A stretch of DNA of 64,000 nt from Agarivorans sp. Alg241-V36 (GTDB lineage: Bacteria; Pseudomonadota; Gammaproteobacteria; Enterobacterales; Celerinatantimonadaceae): NCBI RefSeq assembly GCF_900537085.1, contig NZ_UNRE01000010.1, forward strand, positions 112,458 to 176,457. The letters are read 5' to 3'. Shown in pieces: positions 1 through 8,900 of the stretch. Under the pieces are notes generated by a model. That model worked only from the letters and a program-made list of their open reading frames with translations, searched no databases and was not told where the DNA came from. The position numbers and the translations under genes are program-made. Every line of letters starts with the position of its first letter. Position 1 is the first letter of the stretch.

Positions 1-2517
1 GCAGGATTAGTAGAGTTATTAAAAGCTCCACCTGCGGGTGAAGAAGCGTTTCTACTTGATTTGTTAGCAAACCGCATTCCCCCAGGTGTAGACGAAGCCG
101 CTTATGTAAAAGCCGGTTTTCTTGCTGCTGTAGCAGCTGGAGATGTAAGTTCTCCTATTGTTTCTGCCGCGTATGCCACTGAACTGTTGGGTACGATGCA
201 AGGTGGTTACAATATTGAACCCCTCATATCATTACTCGATAATGCTGAATTAGCGCCTATTGCCGCTAAAGCCTTATCACATACTTTATTGATGTTCGAT
301 TCCTTCCACGACGTGGAAGAAAAAGCCAAAGCGGGTAACAACTTTGCACAACAAGTTATGCAAAGCTGGGCCGACGCAGAGTGGTTCTTAAGCCGCCCTG
401 AGCTTGCCGAAAAATCAACCCTGACTGTATTTAAAGTAACCGGTGAAACTAACACCGATGACTTATCTCCAGCACCAGATGCATGGTCTCGCCCAGACAT
501 TCCATTGCATGCATTAGCAATGCTAAAGAATGCCCGTGAAGGTATCGAACCTGATCAAGCGGGTTCAATTGGCCCAATGAAGCAAGTCGAAGCCTTAAAA
601 GAAAAAGGCCATCCGCTAGTGTACGTGGGTGACGTGGTAGGTACCGGCTCTTCGCGCAAATCTGCCACCAACTCGGTGTTGTGGTTAATGGGCGATGATA
701 TTCCTCATGTACCAAACAAACGTGGCGGTGGCTTCTGTTTAGGTGGAAAAATTGCTCCAATCTTCTTCAATACCATGGAAGATGCTGGCGCACTACCTAT
801 CGAGCTAGACGTTGAAAAACTTGGTATGGGCGATGTTATCGACATTTACCCATTCGCTGGCGAAGTGAAAAAATCAGGTACTGATGAAGTTATCTCAACC
901 TTTGAGCTAAAAACTGACGTATTACTTGATGAAGTTCGCGCTGGTGGCCGTATTCCACTGATTATTGGCCGTGGTTTAACCGACCGTGCTCGTACCTCAC
1001 TAGGTCTTGAGCCTTCAGAAGTATTTAAGCGCCCTCAAGACGTTGCCGCTTCATCTAAAGGTTTCACCCTTGCCCAGAAAATGGTGGGTAAAGCTTGTGG
1101 TGTAGACGGTATTCGCCCTGGCCAATACTGTGAGCCGAAGATGACGACAGTGGGCTCGCAAGATACCACTGGACCTATGACCCGAGATGAGTTGAAAGAT
1201 TTAGCCTGTTTAGGCTTCTCTGCAGACTTAACCATGCAGTCATTCTGTCATACCGCTGCTTACCCTAAACCGGTTGATGTGACTACTCACCATACGCTTC
1301 CTGATTTCATCATGAACCGTGGCGGTGTATCGCTACGCCCTGGTGATGGTGTAATCCACTCGTGGTTAAACCGTATGTTATTGCCAGACACCGTAGGTAC
1401 TGGTGGTGATTCACATACCCGTTTCCCAATTGGTATTTCCTTCCCTGCTGGCTCAGGCCTAGTGGCATTTGCTGCTGCAACGGGTGTAATGCCATTGGAT
1501 ATGCCGGAATCAATTTTGGTTCGCTTTAAAGGCGAAATGAAGCCGGGTATTACCTTGCGTGACTTGGTGCATGCTATTCCGTATGCGGCTATTCAGCGTG
1601 GTTTACTAACGGTTGAGAAGAAAGGTAAGAAAAACATCTTCTCTGGTCGTATCCTAGAAATTGAAGGCTTAGAAGAGCTAAAAGTTGAGCAAGCGTTTGA
1701 ATTGTCGGATGCATCTGCCGAACGTAGTGCTGCAGGTTGTACCATCAAGCTTGGCAAAGCCCCAATCATTGAGTACTTAAACTCAAACATTGTGATGCTT
1801 AAGTGGATGATTGCCGAAGGTTATGGCGACCGCCGTACTATCGAACGTCGTATCACTGCTATGCAAGAGTGGATCGCTTACCCTGAGTTAATGGAAGCAG
1901 ACAAAGACGCTGAATACAAAGAGATCATTGAGATTGATTTGGCTGATATTAACGAGCCAGTATTGTGTGCGCCAAATGACCCAGATGATGCCCGTTTGCT
2001 ATCTGAAGTAGCCGGCCAGAACATTGATGAAGTGTTCTTAGGTTCGTGTATGACCAACATTGGTCACTTCCGTGCAGCAGGTAAATTACTCGACAAGCAT
2101 ACTGGCTCATTGCCAACACGTATGTGGGTTGCTCCTCCTACACGTATGGATCAGAAACAACTTACTGAAGAAGGTTATTACGGTATTTACGGCCGTGTTG
2201 GCGCACGTACCGAGATCCCTGGTTGTTCTTTGTGTATGGGTAACCAAGCACGTGTGGCAGATAACTCAACGGTGGTGTCTACGTCTACACGTAACTTCCC
2301 TAACCGTTTAGGTACAGGAGCTAATGTTTACTTGGCTTCTGCCGAGTTGGCGGCTGTGTCAGCGATTTTAGGCAAGCTACCTACTCCGGAAGAATACCTT
2401 GAGTATGCCAAGCAGATTGATGCTACCGCGGCAGATACTTATCGCTACTTAAACTTCGATGAAATCACTGATTACACGAAAGTGGCTGATGAAGTGATTA
2501 TTCAAGCCGTCGTGTAG
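1..2517 (+). CDS. acnB: Aconitate hydratase B (5' end outside window)
   Basis: Bifunctional aconitase/2-methylisocitrate dehydratase of the TCA cycle, interconverting citrate and isocitrate in the cytoplasm. The frame is open from base 1, so the true start lies upstream. By E. coli numbering 27 residues are missing: the three [4Fe-4S] ligand cysteines at fragment residues 683, 742 and 745 (motifs [10 protein letters not shown] and PGCSLCMGN) correspond to C710, C769 and C772. The order is that of the AcnB family: HEAT-like N-terminal domain, swivel domain, then the three catalytic domains. The gene ends at a strong terminator and is followed at a distance by a yacL homologue, as in E. coli. 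A TTG at base 61 is an internal codon, not a start. Confidence 0.97.
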   Translation, partial: AGLVELLKAPPAGEEAFLLDLLANRIPPGVDEAAYVKAGFLAAVAAGDVSSPIVSAAYATELLGTMQGGYNIEPLISLLDNAELAPIAAKALSHTLLMFDSFHDVEEKAKAGNNFAQQVMQSWADAEWFLSRPELAEKSTLTVFKVTGETNTDDLSPAPDAWSRPDIPLHALAMLKNAREGIEPDQAGSIGPMKQVEALKEKGHPLVYVGDVVGTGSSRKSATNSVLWLMGDDIPHVPNKRGGGFCLGGKIAPIFFNTMEDAGALPIELDVEKLGMGDVIDIYPFAGEVKKSGTDEVISTFELKTDVLLDEVRAGGRIPLIIGRGLTDRARTSLGLEPSEVFKRPQDVAASSKGFTLAQKMVGKACGVDGIRPGQYCEPKMTTVGSQDTTGPMTRDELKDLACLGFSADLTMQSFCHTAAYPKPVDVTTHHTLPDFIMNRGGVSLRPGDGVIHSWLNRMLLPDTVGTGGDSHTRFPIGISFPAGSGLVAFAAATGVMPLDMPESILVRFKGEMKPGITLRDLVHAIPYAAIQRGLLTVEKKGKKNIFSGRILEIEGLEELKVEQAFELSDASAERSAAGCTIKLGKAPIIEYLNSNIVMLKWMIAEGYGDRRTIERRITAMQEWIAYPELMEADKDAEYKEIIEIDLADINEPVLCAPNDPDDARLLSEVAGQNIDEVFLGSCMTNIGHFRAAGKLLDKHTGSLPTRMWVAPPTRMDQKQLTEEGYYGIYGRVGARTEIPGCSLCMGNQARVADNSTVVSTSTRNFPNRLGTGANVYLASAELAAVSAILGKLPTPEEYLEYAKQIDATAADTYRYLNFDEITDYTKVADEVIIQAVV

Positions 2518-2534
2518 AGTTTTCACGATGCATT

Positions 2535-2564
2535 AAAAACGCAGCTTTGGCTGCGTTTTTTTTT
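2535..2564 (+). terminator. Rho-independent terminator of acnB
   Basis: Stem AACGCAGC/GCTGCGTT with a four-base loop, followed by a run of nine T, 17 bases after the acnB stop. Confidence 0.9.
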
Positions 2565-2756
2565 GCACAATAGCCAAGTAACACACTGAGGTGGTACTAT
2601 ATATACGCCCAAATAAGTAAAATATTGAACATTTTATTGTAAAATAAATATAATTTGCGTTATTATGTGCTGCGAAATATGGATAATTTTAGCATTTACT
2701 GGTATAAAGGAGCCCGCTAGATTTACTAGCTCATTCGCTTGCTGTTGGAAGACAAT

Positions 2757-3575
2757 ATGTCCTTTAATGATGTTGTAGTAGTTGGCCCGTTGGCCGTAGA
2801 TATGAGCCAAAATAGTATTACGTTTAAGGATAAAAGTGCCTATTTGGGACCATTAAGAACCCATTTGCTGGGGTATTTATGTAAACATGTCAATCAAGTT
2901 GTTGGGAGAGACGACTTGTCAGACGCAGTATGGGGACGTAGTGTCTCAGACCATACAATTAACCAGCATATATCTCAGTTACGAAAAGTAATCACTACTT
3001 TGAACAATACTGATCTCACCATCGCTACCATTCCCAAAAAGGGTTACATAGCAAGATGTGAAGCAGTAGGTCAGCCAAACCGGGTAAAACCGGAGCCTGT
3101 TCAAACTCAAGCAAAAGCCTTGTTGTTAAGTGATACTGAGACTTGTCAAAAAATTCAAAACCTGAAGAGTGATGGTGAGCTAAAACAGTTAGAAATGTTC
3201 TCTAATGCTGGTTTGTTGCATGAGCGACTAATGAGCAATGAGTTCCAAGCTGTGATCATCGACACCGAATTAGCCAATGCCGAAGGCTTGAAGCTAATTA
3301 AGGCCATTCGAACTGGCCAAACCTTGGCTAGCTCTGATGTCGCCATTCTATCTTTAGCATCTGAAGCCAGTAAGCAATTACTTGGTTTTAATGTATTGAT
3401 GGACGTGCAAGGCTTAATTGTTAAGCCCGTTGACATTGAAGTATTGGAGAAACAAATCAAAACAGCTGTAGCTATGCGCTTTAAACTAAAGCCTAATGCC
3501 GCTTATGATCTTGTTCCTACTATGTTAAATAGTGCAGTTAGCGTAAACTTACAGTCTGCTTGTTTAAGTAACTAG
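2757..3575 (+). CDS. wHTH-first regulator with C-terminal receiver-like domain
   Basis: Probable transcription regulator of 272 residues; I do not recognise a named orthologue. Residues about 5-102 form an OmpR/PhoB-type winged helix (recognition region TINQHISQLRKVI, then the wing TIPKKGYIA). Residues about 118-242 resemble a response-regulator receiver: VIID ending at D169 fits the phospho-acceptor strand and K223-P224 fits the conserved Lys-Pro, but the N-terminal acidic pair is reduced to one Asp and the Thr/Ser switch position is unclear. The order is the reverse of ordinary OmpR-family regulators. The ATG at 2757 is preferred over a TTG at 2739 because GGAAG sits five bases before it. 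The next gene starts 9 bases downstream, suggesting cotranscription. No histidine kinase is adjacent. Confidence 0.75.
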   Translation: MSFNDVVVVGPLAVDMSQNSITFKDKSAYLGPLRTHLLGYLCKHVNQVVGRDDLSDAVWGRSVSDHTINQHISQLRKVITTLNNTDLTIATIPKKGYIARCEAVGQPNRVKPEPVQTQAKALLLSDTETCQKIQNLKSDGELKQLEMFSNAGLLHERLMSNEFQAVIIDTELANAEGLKLIKAIRTGQTLASSDVAILSLASEASKQLLGFNVLMDVQGLIVKPVDIEVLEKQIKTAVAMRFKLKPNAAYDLVPTMLNSAVSVNLQSACLSN

Positions 3576-3584
3576 ACTGACACT

Positions 3585-3932
3585 ATGGAACTGACGATTC
3601 GCCGTTCACTGGACGGCGCTTTTATTATTGATTGCGGTGACGAACATCGGTGTTTTTCGATGTGGCTAGAGCGCGAGCTTAATAAAGATCGTCAGTTTAT
3701 CCCTTCCTTACTGAGTAAACTGTATAACTTGTCTGGCTTAGCAGAGCTGCGCATAGACAGTGATGAATTTCGTTTTGTGGCTAACCTCGACGAAGTGACT
3801 ATTGCTGTTTCGCAAGACGATGCTTCAAACAATCAAGCCTTCTTAGAAGAGGCAATGAGCTTAGATGCTGCGCATAGCGCTTGTGGCTACGACGATTTTC
3901 TCGAATTGTTAAATTCTATTGCCACTTATTAA
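3585..3932 (+). CDS. yacL: UPF0231 family protein, YacL-like
   Basis: A 115-residue cytoplasmic protein of unknown function. The acidic composition, length and C-terminal ACGYDDFLELL block resemble E. coli YacL (LCGVEDFLQVV in the same place). In E. coli yacL directly follows acnB; here it is also downstream of acnB, with the wHTH-first regulator inserted between. It begins 9 bases after the regulator stop and is probably in its transcript. The family assignment rests on weak local similarity plus synteny. Confidence 0.7.
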   Translation: MELTIRRSLDGAFIIDCGDEHRCFSMWLERELNKDRQFIPSLLSKLYNLSGLAELRIDSDEFRFVANLDEVTIAVSQDDASNNQAFLEEAMSLDAAHSACGYDDFLELLNSIATY

Positions 3933-4108
3933 CATGGTGCAAAGTTAGCACTCAGCTTAAAAATCTTTAAATCCCTTCACTTGTTCTTTTTATTAAGCTA
4001 ATTCATTGCCTTAACCCCTGTGGGTATGCGGTTTTCTCGCCTGTTTGCTGCAGATTACTCTTTGCATGCACTCTAATAGTGCTGATAGAAATAGCATTAA
4101 TAATATGT

Positions 4109-4154
4109 GAACCATATTGGAGCGTTGTTAAAAAATTAAGCACCATATTGGTGC
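4109..4154 (+). promoter_or_regulatory. Two NtrC-type enhancer boxes upstream of glnK
   Basis: GCACCATATTGGTGC at 4140-4154 has perfect GCACCA/TGGTGC arms, the NtrC consensus. A second copy, GAACCATATTGGAGC at 4109-4123, keeps 10 of 12 arm bases. The centres are 31 bp apart, three helical turns, and lie about 100 and 130 bp before the predicted start of transcription, as at NtrC-activated promoters. The rest of the 3933-4283 gap is AT-rich, with no gene seen. Confidence 0.85.
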
Positions 4155-4219
4155 GATGATTTTTGTTGTACTTGATGCTTTGTTGTCTAAGCTATTGTTT
4201 TTTATCTTCTAATTGGTTT

Positions 4220-4235
4220 TGGCACAAGCCTTGTA
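4220..4235 (+). promoter_or_regulatory. Sigma-54 promoter of glnK-amtB
   Basis: TGGCACA-AGCC-TTGTA matches the -24/-12 consensus TGGCACR-N4-TTGCW with exact spacing and one mismatch (the C of the -12 GC). Transcription would start near 4246, about 38 bases before the glnK ATG. It pairs with the NtrC boxes upstream. Confidence 0.82.
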
Positions 4236-4283
4236 TTTTGTTATTCGAGAAAAGTTAATCGATGACTCTTTGGAGGAGCTCAA

Positions 4284-4622
4284 ATGAAACTAATTAGCGC
4301 GATAATCAAGCCATTCAAATTGGATGACGTGCGTGAAGCCATCGCCGAAGTTGGCGTAGATGGTTTAACCGTATCTGAAGTTAAAGGCTTTGGTCGTCAA
4401 AAAGGTCACACCGAATTATATCGTGGTGCCGAGTACCAAGTTGACTTTTTACCTAAGGTAAAACTGGAAATTGCTACTAGCTCAGAAAATCTAGATCGCA
4501 TTATTGAAGCGATTTCTAGTGCAGCTTACACCGGCAAAATTGGTGACGGTAAGATTTTTGTATACGACTTAAGCAACGTAGTACGTATTCGTACTGGCGA
4601 AATGGATGCAGAGGCTATCTAA
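4284..4622 (+). CDS. glnK: Nitrogen regulatory protein P-II (GlnK type)
   Basis: A 112-residue PII signal protein that senses 2-oxoglutarate, ATP/ADP and glutamine status and, in the GlnK branch, blocks the AmtB channel when ammonium is plentiful. Y51 in the T-loop (RGAEYQVDF) is the uridylylation site; the B-loop TGKIGDGKIFV and C-terminal VVRIRTGE are intact. The start follows a strong GGAGGAG site. Linkage to amtB 45 bases downstream and the NtrC/sigma-54 control region argue for GlnK rather than GlnB. Confidence 0.96.
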   Translation: MKLISAIIKPFKLDDVREAIAEVGVDGLTVSEVKGFGRQKGHTELYRGAEYQVDFLPKVKLEIATSSENLDRIIEAISSAAYTGKIGDGKIFVYDLSNVVRIRTGEMDAEAI

Positions 4623-4667
4623 GGGCAACCTTAGCAAGCTTATAACAGGGATTACGGGGAAGTAATT

Positions 4668-5939
4668 ATGGAAAACGAAATTTATCAACTGCAATATGCT
4701 ATCGACACCTTCTACTTTTTGGTGTGTGGCGCATTAGTAATGTGGATGGCCGCTGGTTTCTCTATGCTAGAAGCTGGTTTAGTTCGCGCTAAAAACACCA
4801 CAGAAATTCTTACTAAGAACATCGCACTTTATTCTATCGCTTGTATCATGTACTTAATATGTGGTTACTCAATCATGTATGACGGCGGTATCTTCTTATC
4901 AGGCATCGAAGCCTTTGACCTAGGTGGCGTATTAGCTTCTAAAGCTGAAGAAGGCTTTGAAGGCGGCAGCGTATACTCAGGTGCTTCTGACTTCTTCTTC
5001 CAAGTAGTATTCGTTGCAACTGCAATGTCTATTGTTTCGGGTGCAGTTGCTGAGCGTATGAAGCTTTGGGCATTCTTAATCTTCGCTGTAGTGCTAACTG
5101 GTTTCATCTACCCTCTAGAAGGTAGCTGGACTTGGGGCGGTGCAGACGTATTCGGTCTATACAACCTAGGCGACCTTGGTTTCTCTGACTTCGCGGGTTC
5201 AGGTATTGTTCACTTAGCTGGTGCCGCTGCTGCATTAGCCGGTGTACTTCTACTAGGTGCACGTAAAGGTAAATACGGTAAAAACGGTTCTGTTAACCCA
5301 ATTCCTGGTTCTAACATGCCGCTAGCTACTGTAGGTACATTCATCTTATGGATGGGTTGGTTTGGCTTCAACGGCGGTTCTGTATTGAAACTTGCTGATG
5401 CTTCAAACGCTCACTCTGTAGCAATGGTATTCCTAAACACTAACGCTGCAGCTGCAGCTGGTGCAATCGCTGCACTACTAGTGTGTAAGCTAACTTGGGG
5501 TAAAGCAGACCTAACAATGTTACTAAACGGCGCATTAGCTGGCCTAGTAGCGATTACTGCTGAACCTTCTACTCCTACTGCGCTTCAAGCCACTCTGTTT
5601 GGTGCTGTAGCTGGCGTATTGGTTGTAGCGTCTATCGTATTCTTCGACAAGATTAAGATTGATGATCCAGTAGGTGCTATCTCAGTTCACGGCGTAGTTG
5701 GTTTGTTCGGTCTATTGATTGTTCCACTAACTAACGATGGTTCAAGCTTCTCTGGCCAAATCATCGGTGCACTAACTATCTTTGCATGGGTATTCGTAGC
5801 AAGCTTCATCGTATGGAGCATCCTAAAAGCTGTAATGGGTATCCGAGTTTCTGAAGAAGAAGAAATGAACGGTATGGACATTGCTGACTGTGGTATCGAT
5901 GCATACCCAGAGTTCGTAACAGTTAAGTCTTCTAGCTAA
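4668..5939 (+). CDS. amtB: Ammonium transporter
   Basis: Inner-membrane Amt/Rh-family ammonium channel of 423 residues, with eleven expected membrane segments. The twin pore histidines are H182 (GIVHLAGA) and H341 (SVHGVVGL). The N-terminal block MWMAAGFSMLEAGLVRAKN is typical of the family. No cleaved signal peptide is evident: the protein starts MENEIYQLQYAID, unlike E. coli AmtB. It is the second gene of the glnK-amtB operon and ends at a strong terminator. Codons are highly biased, consistent with strong expression. Confidence 0.96.
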   Translation: MENEIYQLQYAIDTFYFLVCGALVMWMAAGFSMLEAGLVRAKNTTEILTKNIALYSIACIMYLICGYSIMYDGGIFLSGIEAFDLGGVLASKAEEGFEGGSVYSGASDFFFQVVFVATAMSIVSGAVAERMKLWAFLIFAVVLTGFIYPLEGSWTWGGADVFGLYNLGDLGFSDFAGSGIVHLAGAAAALAGVLLLGARKGKYGKNGSVNPIPGSNMPLATVGTFILWMGWFGFNGGSVLKLADASNAHSVAMVFLNTNAAAAAGAIAALLVCKLTWGKADLTMLLNGALAGLVAITAEPSTPTALQATLFGAVAGVLVVASIVFFDKIKIDDPVGAISVHGVVGLFGLLIVPLTNDGSSFSGQIIGALTIFAWVFVASFIVWSILKAVMGIRVSEEEEMNGMDIADCGIDAYPEFVTVKSSS

Positions 5940-5953
5940 GATTAAAAAGTAAT

Positions 5954-5984
5954 AAAAAAGGCCCGCTAAGCGGGCCTTTTTTTG
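5954..5984 (+). terminator. Rho-independent terminator of glnK-amtB
   Basis: Stem GGCCCGC/GCGGGCC with a short loop, followed by seven T. Confidence 0.92.
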
Positions 5985-6027
5985 TTTTAAAACATAGTCA
6001 AAGATGTGATCCCATGTTAATCTAAAG

Positions 6028-6046
6028 TCAAATGATAACGATTTGC
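6028..6046 (+). promoter_or_regulatory. Fur-box-like site before fbpA
   Basis: The 19 bases match the classical Fur box at 12 positions, including the core AATGATAA followed by ATT. It lies about 30 bases before the GTG start of an iron transporter gene, where a Fur operator is expected. Confidence 0.6.
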
Positions 6047-6073
6047 GTTTAACATATATTGAAGGACTCATTT

Positions 6074-7108
6074 GTGAATAAATCAGTATTCTCTTCATTA
6101 GTGGCCGTGTTGGCTTCACTAGTGGTAGCCACGCCAGCCTTAGCTGCAGAAGAAGTAAACTTATACTCTTACCGCCAACAAAGCTTGTTACAACCATTAA
6201 CCGATGCGTTTACCGAAGAAACCGGCATTAAAGTGAATGTTGTGCACGCTGCTAAAGGTTTAGCTGAAAAGATTAAAGCGGCTGGTGAAAACAATCCTGC
6301 TGATTTGGTACTAACCGTTGATATTGGCCGCTTGGAAGAAGTGCGCGCTGCCGGTTTATTTGAAGCGGTAAACTCTCCAGTTATTGATGAAGTAGTGCCA
6401 GCTCATCTACGTCATCCTGATAACTTATGGTTTGCCCTTACTACACGTGCACGTGTGGTTTACGCACATAAAGATCGGGTGAAAGAAGGCGAGCTTAACT
6501 CGCTGAAAGATTTAGCCGACCCTAAATGGCAAGGTCGTATTTGTACCCGCTCTGGTAAGCACGTTTACAACATTGGTTTAATTGCTTCGGTAATCGCAGA
6601 AGATGGCGAAGTAGCTGCAGAAACTTGGTTAAAGGGCTTAAAAGCTAACTTAGCGCGTAAACCTCAAGGTAACGACCGTGCTCAAGCAAAAGCGATTTTC
6701 GAAGGCCAATGTGACTTAGCAATTGCTAACCGTTACTACATGGGCAAAATGTTCTACAACACCAAGAGCCCAGAACAACAAGAGTGGGCAGAGCAAATCC
6801 GTGTTTTATACCTAGATCAAGACATTGGTGGCCGTGGTCAGCACATTAACATTTCTGGTGCTGGTTTATTGAAAACAGCTAAAAACAAAGACAACGCGAT
6901 TAAGTTGTTAGAGTTCTTAGTTGGTGAAAAAGCCCAAGGTTTATACGCCACTGCTAACTACGAAGAGCCAGTTCGCAGCGGTATTAAAACTGACGAGTTT
7001 ATTGAAAGCCTAGGCGATTTCAAAGCCGACCGTATTTCATTACAAGAAGTGGCCGATCAACGCGCAGCTGCAGCACGCTTAGTTGACCGTGTTGGCTATG
7101 ACATGTAA
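6074..7108 (+). CDS. fbpA: Periplasmic ferric-iron-binding protein of an ABC transporter
   Basis: Substrate-binding protein (FbpA/FutA/IdiA group) that captures Fe3+ in the periplasm and hands it to FbpB. A signal peptide covers residues 1-24 (cleavage after TPALA). The adjacent iron-ligand tyrosines Y221-Y222 (NRYYMGKM) match Y195/Y196 of mature FbpA. The GTG at 6074 is chosen because GAAGGA sits seven bases upstream and gives a compact signal peptide; a TTG at 6059 would add five residues. It heads fbpABC. Two hairpins separate it from fbpB, a usual arrangement for making more binding protein than permease. Confidence 0.92.
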   Translation: MNKSVFSSLVAVLASLVVATPALAAEEVNLYSYRQQSLLQPLTDAFTEETGIKVNVVHAAKGLAEKIKAAGENNPADLVLTVDIGRLEEVRAAGLFEAVNSPVIDEVVPAHLRHPDNLWFALTTRARVVYAHKDRVKEGELNSLKDLADPKWQGRICTRSGKHVYNIGLIASVIAEDGEVAAETWLKGLKANLARKPQGNDRAQAKAIFEGQCDLAIANRYYMGKMFYNTKSPEQQEWAEQIRVLYLDQDIGGRGQHINISGAGLLKTAKNKDNAIKLLEFLVGEKAQGLYATANYEEPVRSGIKTDEFIESLGDFKADRISLQEVADQRAAAARLVDRVGYDM

Positions 7109-7141
7109 AGGTTGTTAAACTTGCTATTCTATTAGCAAGCA

Positions 7142-7199
7142 TTAATAAAGCTGGCCTTAGGTCAGCTTTATTCGTTTTCGGCTCTGTGCCGTTTTTTTT
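7142..7199 (+). terminator. Two tandem hairpins between fbpA and fbpB, the second terminator-like
   Basis: The first hairpin (7142-7172) pairs AATAAAGCTG with CAGCTTTATT around a GGCCTTAGGT top. The second (7179-7199) is CGGC/GCCG followed by eight T. Together they probably act as a partial terminator and as a 3' stabiliser for fbpA mRNA, since fbpB follows 12 bases later. Confidence 0.7.
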
Positions 7200-7210
7200 G
7201 TTTGGAAGCT

Positions 7211-8893
7211 ATGAGCACTACCGCCAATTCTACTTCGCCTTTTTCGCTAGCTCGTTTACGCTTTGACCCTTGGGTATGGCTTGCCTTAGCCATTGCTGCC
7301 TTAGCCATTATACCTATTGCTACGATTTTGATGCTCTCATGGGCCGACAATCAAGAGATCTGGCAGCACTTACTGGATACGGTATTTTGGATTTACGTAA
7401 AAAACACTTTGTTACTGTGTTTAGGCGTCGCTGTGTTTACCAGTTTAATGGGCACAGGTGCTGCTTGGCTAGTCACGCGTTTTAACTTCCCGCTTAAGTC
7501 AGTGTTGGTATGGGCGCTGTTGTTACCCTTAGCTGTGCCAAGTTACATCCTCGCTTTTGTTATTACCGATCAGCTCGAGTACGCAGGTTTTGTGCAAAAG
7601 ACCTTACGAACTTTGTTTGGTTGGCAAACTGCACGCGATTATTGGTTTCCGGAAATTCGCTCGATACAAGGTGCCATTGCGGTATTGAGTTTAGTGCTAT
7701 ATCCCTATGTTTATTTGTTGGCGAGAGCCGCCTTTGTAGAACAAGCTGCACAGCTTTTTGAAATGAGCCGCTGTTTAGGTAAAAGCCAAACCCAGAGCTT
7801 TTTTAAAGTGGCATTGCCGTTAGCGCGTCCCGCCATAGTGGTAGGGGTAACCTTAGCGCTTATGGAAACCATTAACGAATATGGCACGGTAGAGTTTTTT
7901 GCGGTGCCCACGCTTACCGCAGGCATTTTTGATGTGTGGCTAAATATGAGCAGCCTCTCGGCGGCCGCTCAAATAGCCTTAATGCTGGTGAGCTTTTCTA
8001 TCTTGCTGCTTGGTTTAGAGCGTTACAGTCGCAATGCCGGTAAGTTTTATAAGCTAACCGGTCAATCTCCAGCCATGTTTGCAGAACCGCTCTCGGGCTT
8101 TAAAGCGTGGTTGGCAACGGCTTTATGTTTATTGCCGATTAGCCTTGGCTTTATTCTGCCGATTACCGTATTAACTAATTATGCATTACGCAACTTAGAC
8201 CAAGGTTTAGACCAATACTTAAACAGCGCTTGGAACAGCTTTTCTCTAGCCATTATGGCCGCGTTGCTAACCACTATTTTAGGCTTATTGCTAGCTTATG
8301 GGGTTCGCTTATCAAAAAGCAACAAAATGCGCAGTATCGCCGAGGCAGCTACTTTGGGTTATGCCATTCCAGGCGCGGTGCTAGCGGTTGGTATTTTGTA
8401 TCCACTTGGGGTGTTTGATAATACCGTTGATAGGCTGATGAAAGCTTGGTTTGATTATCCTACTGGCTTATTGCTCACCGGAACTGGTGGCGCCTTGGTA
8501 TTAGCCTATTCGTTACGCTTTATCGCCTTAAGCTATCGTACGCTCGATGCAAGCCTTACAAAAATCACCCCAGAAATGGATGATGCTTCACGTATTCTTG
8601 GCAGCCGCTCGGGGAAAACCCTTTGGCGTATTCATTTGCCTTTAATTCGGCCAAGCGTGCTTACCGCAATGTTATTGGTATTTGTTGATACCATGAAAGA
8701 GCTGCCAATTACCTTGATTCTAAGGCCATTTAATTTTGATACCTTATCAACCCAAGTTTGGGATTTAGCCTCTTTAGAACAGCTTGAGCAAAGCGCTTTG
8801 GCTGCATTAACTATATTACTGGCGGGCATTATCCCGGTTATTATTATGAGTCGAAATATCGGTTCTTCTGAACGTCGCCCACAAGGACAATAA
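7211..8893 (+). CDS. fbpB: Ferric-iron ABC transporter permease
   Basis: Inner-membrane permease of 560 residues with two fused permease halves (about 12 membrane segments), as usual for FbpB. Each half carries an EAA-like loop (around AAQLFEMSRCLGKSQ and EMDDASRILGSRSGK) that contacts the ATPase. ATG 7211 is preferred; a GGAAG lies only two bases before it, so the start is less certain than most and TTG 7202 is an alternative. fbpC follows after 7 bases. Confidence 0.92.
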   Translation: MSTTANSTSPFSLARLRFDPWVWLALAIAALAIIPIATILMLSWADNQEIWQHLLDTVFWIYVKNTLLLCLGVAVFTSLMGTGAAWLVTRFNFPLKSVLVWALLLPLAVPSYILAFVITDQLEYAGFVQKTLRTLFGWQTARDYWFPEIRSIQGAIAVLSLVLYPYVYLLARAAFVEQAAQLFEMSRCLGKSQTQSFFKVALPLARPAIVVGVTLALMETINEYGTVEFFAVPTLTAGIFDVWLNMSSLSAAAQIALMLVSFSILLLGLERYSRNAGKFYKLTGQSPAMFAEPLSGFKAWLATALCLLPISLGFILPITVLTNYALRNLDQGLDQYLNSAWNSFSLAIMAALLTTILGLLLAYGVRLSKSNKMRSIAEAATLGYAIPGAVLAVGILYPLGVFDNTVDRLMKAWFDYPTGLLLTGTGGALVLAYSLRFIALSYRTLDASLTKITPEMDDASRILGSRSGKTLWRIHLPLIRPSVLTAMLLVFVDTMKELPITLILRPFNFDTLSTQVWDLASLEQLEQSALAALTILLAGIIPVIIMSRNIGSSERRPQGQ

Positions 8894-8900
8894 ACCTGCA

